From contig NZ_CP102258.1 of the NCBI RefSeq assembly GCF_025146565.1, positions 2,202,001-2,266,000 on the forward strand: a DNA stretch of 64,000 bases, given 5' to 3'. Position numbers and translations under genes: made by a program. The DNA is from Bacteroides eggerthii (GTDB taxonomy: Bacteria; Bacteroidota; Bacteroidia; Bacteroidales; Bacteroidaceae). The notes under the pieces were generated by a model. That model was not told the DNA's origin. It searched no databases and worked only from the letters and a program-made list of their open reading frames with translations. Of this stretch, positions 62,193 to 64,000 are shown piece by piece. How positions within the stretch are numbered: the stretch's first letter is position 1; the number at the start of each line of letters is the position of its first letter.

Positions 62193-63230
62193 ATGAAGGA
62201 TTATTGTAAATATTTAATAGATATCCAAGCTACAATACGGGATGCTCTTGTCGCTCTGAATAATCTTTCCCATGATGTCTTAGTTTTATTTGTTATGGAT
62301 GATAAACAAAAGATAGTGGGGACATTGACTGATGGAGATATTCGCCGTTATCTGATAGGAGGAGGGGATGTTAACGGAGTCGTTATGGATGCAATGCAAA
62401 CAAACTTTCATTTCGTACAATCCAATGTTTCTTTGTCCTTAATTCGTGATTATAAGAAAAGAGGAATATCTCTAATCCCGTGCTTAGATACGGATGGACA
62501 TCTATTGAAAGTAATTGATCTGAAAAATAAAAAATCTCTTCTTCCAATTGATGCGGTTTTAATGGCTGGTGGCAAAGGAGAGCGTCTTCGCCCTTTGACA
62601 GAGAAAGTCCCCAAACCTTTATTGCATGTAGGTGACAAGGCTATAATAGACTATAACATAGAACGATTAATATCTTATGGGGTTGAGCACATTTCTGTTA
62701 CGGTTAATTATTTGCATGAACAGATAGAAGAGCATTTTAAGGAATGTAGGGATGGGATACAAATTAAATGCATTTGTGAACCTAAATATTTGGGAACGAT
62801 CGGATCGGTTAAGTTTGTGGATACTTTTTATAATGATGCAGTTCTTATTATGAACTCAGATCTTTTTACAAATATTGATTATGAAGATTTTTATCTGCAT
62901 TTCAGAGAACATGATGCCGATATGTCTGTTGCTGCCGTTCCTTATTCAATATCTGTTCCATACGGTATCTTTGAATTGGAAGGGAGGAATATTGAAGGAG
63001 TCCGTGAAAAACCTACTTATAATTATTATGCCAACGCTGGGATATATCTGATAAAAAAAGAACATTTGGACAAGATTCCGATAGATACTTTCTTTAATGC
63101 TACAGATTTTATGGAGATGTTAATTCGTGAAAAAATGAAGGTGGTACGTTTCCCGATAACAGGCTATTGGATAGACATAGGTAAACATGAGGATTATAAG
63201 AAAGCACAAGAACTCGTAAAACATCTTTAA
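62193..63230 (+). CDS. CBS-domain nucleotidyltransferase, PtmE-like
   Basis: A 345-residue protein: an N-terminal pair of CBS domains (about 1-115; HDVLVLFVMDDKQKIVGTLT) fused to an NTP-transferase domain (DAVLMAGGKGERLRPLTEKV, NSDLFTNIDYED). In Campylobacter the PtmE protein with this domain order makes GDP-glucosamine, the entry to CMP-legionaminate. Hence the pathway here probably uses GDP sugars. The CBS pair may bind a nucleotide and tune flux. Only two bases separate it from the epimerase. Confidence 0.85.
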   Translation: MKDYCKYLIDIQATIRDALVALNNLSHDVLVLFVMDDKQKIVGTLTDGDIRRYLIGGGDVNGVVMDAMQTNFHFVQSNVSLSLIRDYKKRGISLIPCLDTDGHLLKVIDLKNKKSLLPIDAVLMAGGKGERLRPLTEKVPKPLLHVGDKAIIDYNIERLISYGVEHISVTVNYLHEQIEEHFKECRDGIQIKCICEPKYLGTIGSVKFVDTFYNDAVLIMNSDLFTNIDYEDFYLHFREHDADMSVAAVPYSISVPYGIFELEGRNIEGVREKPTYNYYANAGIYLIKKEHLDKIPIDTFFNATDFMEMLIREKMKVVRFPITGYWIDIGKHEDYKKAQELVKHL

Positions 63231-63231
63231 T

Positions 63232-63954
63232 ATGTATCAAGGAAAAAGAATTTTAGCCATTATTCCGGCAAGAGGAGGTAGTAAGGGACTTCCGGGTAAG
63301 AATATTAAGAAATTATGTGGTAAGCCTTTGATTGGTTGGTCTATTAATCATGCAAAGGAAAGTAAGTATATAGATGATATATACATATCAACAGATAGTT
63401 TGGAGATTGCAACAGTAGCTGGAGAATGTGGGGTTAATGTTCCCGAACTACGTCCTAGTGAATATGCAAGTGATACTACTCCATCTTCTGCATTTATACT
63501 TTATACAATAGAGAAGTTGAAAGCTGAAGGGAAAGTCTTTGATTATTTTATATTATTGGAACCTACATCACCATTAAGAGATGTTGAGGATATTGATAAA
63601 TCTATTGAGATATTAGTAAATAATCCTGATGCAGATAGTATTGTTGGTGTTTGTAAAGCAGAAGATGTGCATCCAGCATTTATGGTAAAAATGAGAGAAG
63701 ATAGTTTTTTGGTCCCCTATGAAGCGGAGATGAAAACTCTTAGAAGACAAGAACTTCCAGATGTCTATTTTTTTGAAGGGACGATCTATGTAAGTAGTAT
63801 TAGTGCGTTTGTAGAAAAGAAGGCATTTTATCACGATAAAACATTACCATATATTGTACCTAAGTGGAAAAGCTTCGAGATAGATGATATAATTGATTTT
63901 AAAATTATTGAATTAATTATGAAATTAAAATTAGATGGTTTCTTTAAAAAATAA
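63232..63954 (+). CDS. CMP-nonulosonate cytidylyltransferase, LegF/NeuA-like
   Basis: A 240-residue enzyme activating a nonulosonic acid with CTP. Marks of the family: ILAIIPARGGSKGLPGKNIK at the start (CTP site), GKPLIGWSINHAKES, EPTSPLRDVEDID and the C-terminal FEIDDIIDFKIIELIMK. Final step of the pathway before glycosyl transfer. It starts one base after the upstream gene. Sialic-, legionaminic- or pseudaminic-acid specificity cannot be told from the sequence alone. Confidence 0.9.
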   Translation: MYQGKRILAIIPARGGSKGLPGKNIKKLCGKPLIGWSINHAKESKYIDDIYISTDSLEIATVAGECGVNVPELRPSEYASDTTPSSAFILYTIEKLKAEGKVFDYFILLEPTSPLRDVEDIDKSIEILVNNPDADSIVGVCKAEDVHPAFMVKMREDSFLVPYEAEMKTLRRQELPDVYFFEGTIYVSSISAFVEKKAFYHDKTLPYIVPKWKSFEIDDIIDFKIIELIMKLKLDGFFKK

Positions 63955-63958
63955 GAAT

Positions 63959-64000
63959 ATGGGAAATTGTGAATTAAAAAAAAACGGGAAGGGACAAGAA
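63959..64000 (+). CDS. Start of a further capsule gene (cut by the window end)
   Basis: An ATG at 63959, four bases after the cytidylyltransferase stop, opens a frame read as MGNCELKKNGKGQE to the edge. Only 14 codons are visible, so nothing can be said about its product. Close spacing suggests that it belongs to the capsule operon. Confidence 0.4.
   Translation, partial: MGNCELKKNGKGQE

Overview
The window reads as chromosomal DNA of a human-gut Bacteroides species. Supporting signs are SusC/SusD pairs, a hybrid two-component regulator, BACON-type lipoproteins, UpxY/UpxZ capsule regulators, and promoters with a TAnnTTTG -7 box instead of a sigma70 -10. From memory, gene order from the rubrerythrin region through the arabinan locus to the first capsule locus resembles B. 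thetaiotaomicron, but species cannot be fixed from this alone.

Layout. (1) 1-11.9 kb: housekeeping and accessory genes: the end of an outer-membrane FadL-like protein, a PerR/rubrerythrin pair, NAD synthase, a solute-binding protein, a putative porin, a TPR histidine kinase with its LuxR-type response regulator, and two lipoproteins. (2) 12-15.2 kb (minus): a six-gene operon for a four-subunit 2-oxoacid:ferredoxin oxidoreductase, with a TPR protein at its head and an unlisted 57-residue membrane protein between alpha and beta subunits. (3) 15.4-30.1 kb (minus): L-arabinose use, comprising rpiB, transketolase, GH51, GH127, an FGGY kinase, araA, araD, the Nudix-type regulator AraR, a sodium-sugar symporter and a lipoprotein mutarotase. 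(4) 30.2-48.4 kb: an arabinan utilisation locus: surface GH43, surface glycan-binding protein, SusD, SusC and HTCS on minus, then GH43-GH51-GH43 on plus. (5) 48.5-53.3 kb: galactose genes (galK, MFS transporter, galM) and divergent manA. (6) 53.5-64 kb: start of a capsular polysaccharide locus: small accessory genes on minus, an invertible promoter apparently in the ON orientation, upxY, upxZ, and seven genes that fit CMP-N,N'-diacetyllegionaminate synthesis.

How it works together: polymeric arabinan is cut at the surface by the lipoprotein GH43, bound by SGBP/SusD and imported by SusC. Periplasmic GH43, GH51 and GH127 release L-arabinose, the symporter takes it in, and araA, kinase and araD feed D-xylulose-5-P to transketolase and RpiB. 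HTCS senses oligosaccharide and AraR senses arabinose. Both HTCS-facing promoters carry the same pair of TCCACC direct repeats spaced 21 bp.

The least expected signal is a family of 3'-UTR arrays. After four genes (korC, rpiB, the symporter, manA) a short motif begins within a few bases of the stop codon and repeats at an exact 22- or 23-nt period. The last copy is inverted, so that it forms the intrinsic terminator hairpin (the symporter array lacks a clean U-run). The motif differs at each locus while the architecture is shared. Also notable: a MITE-like inverted-repeat element at 22.05-22.35 kb, a probable frameshift in a run of eight A at 55.2 kb, and the sialic-acid-like capsule pathway. 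No tRNA, rRNA, CRISPR or complete insertion sequence was seen.
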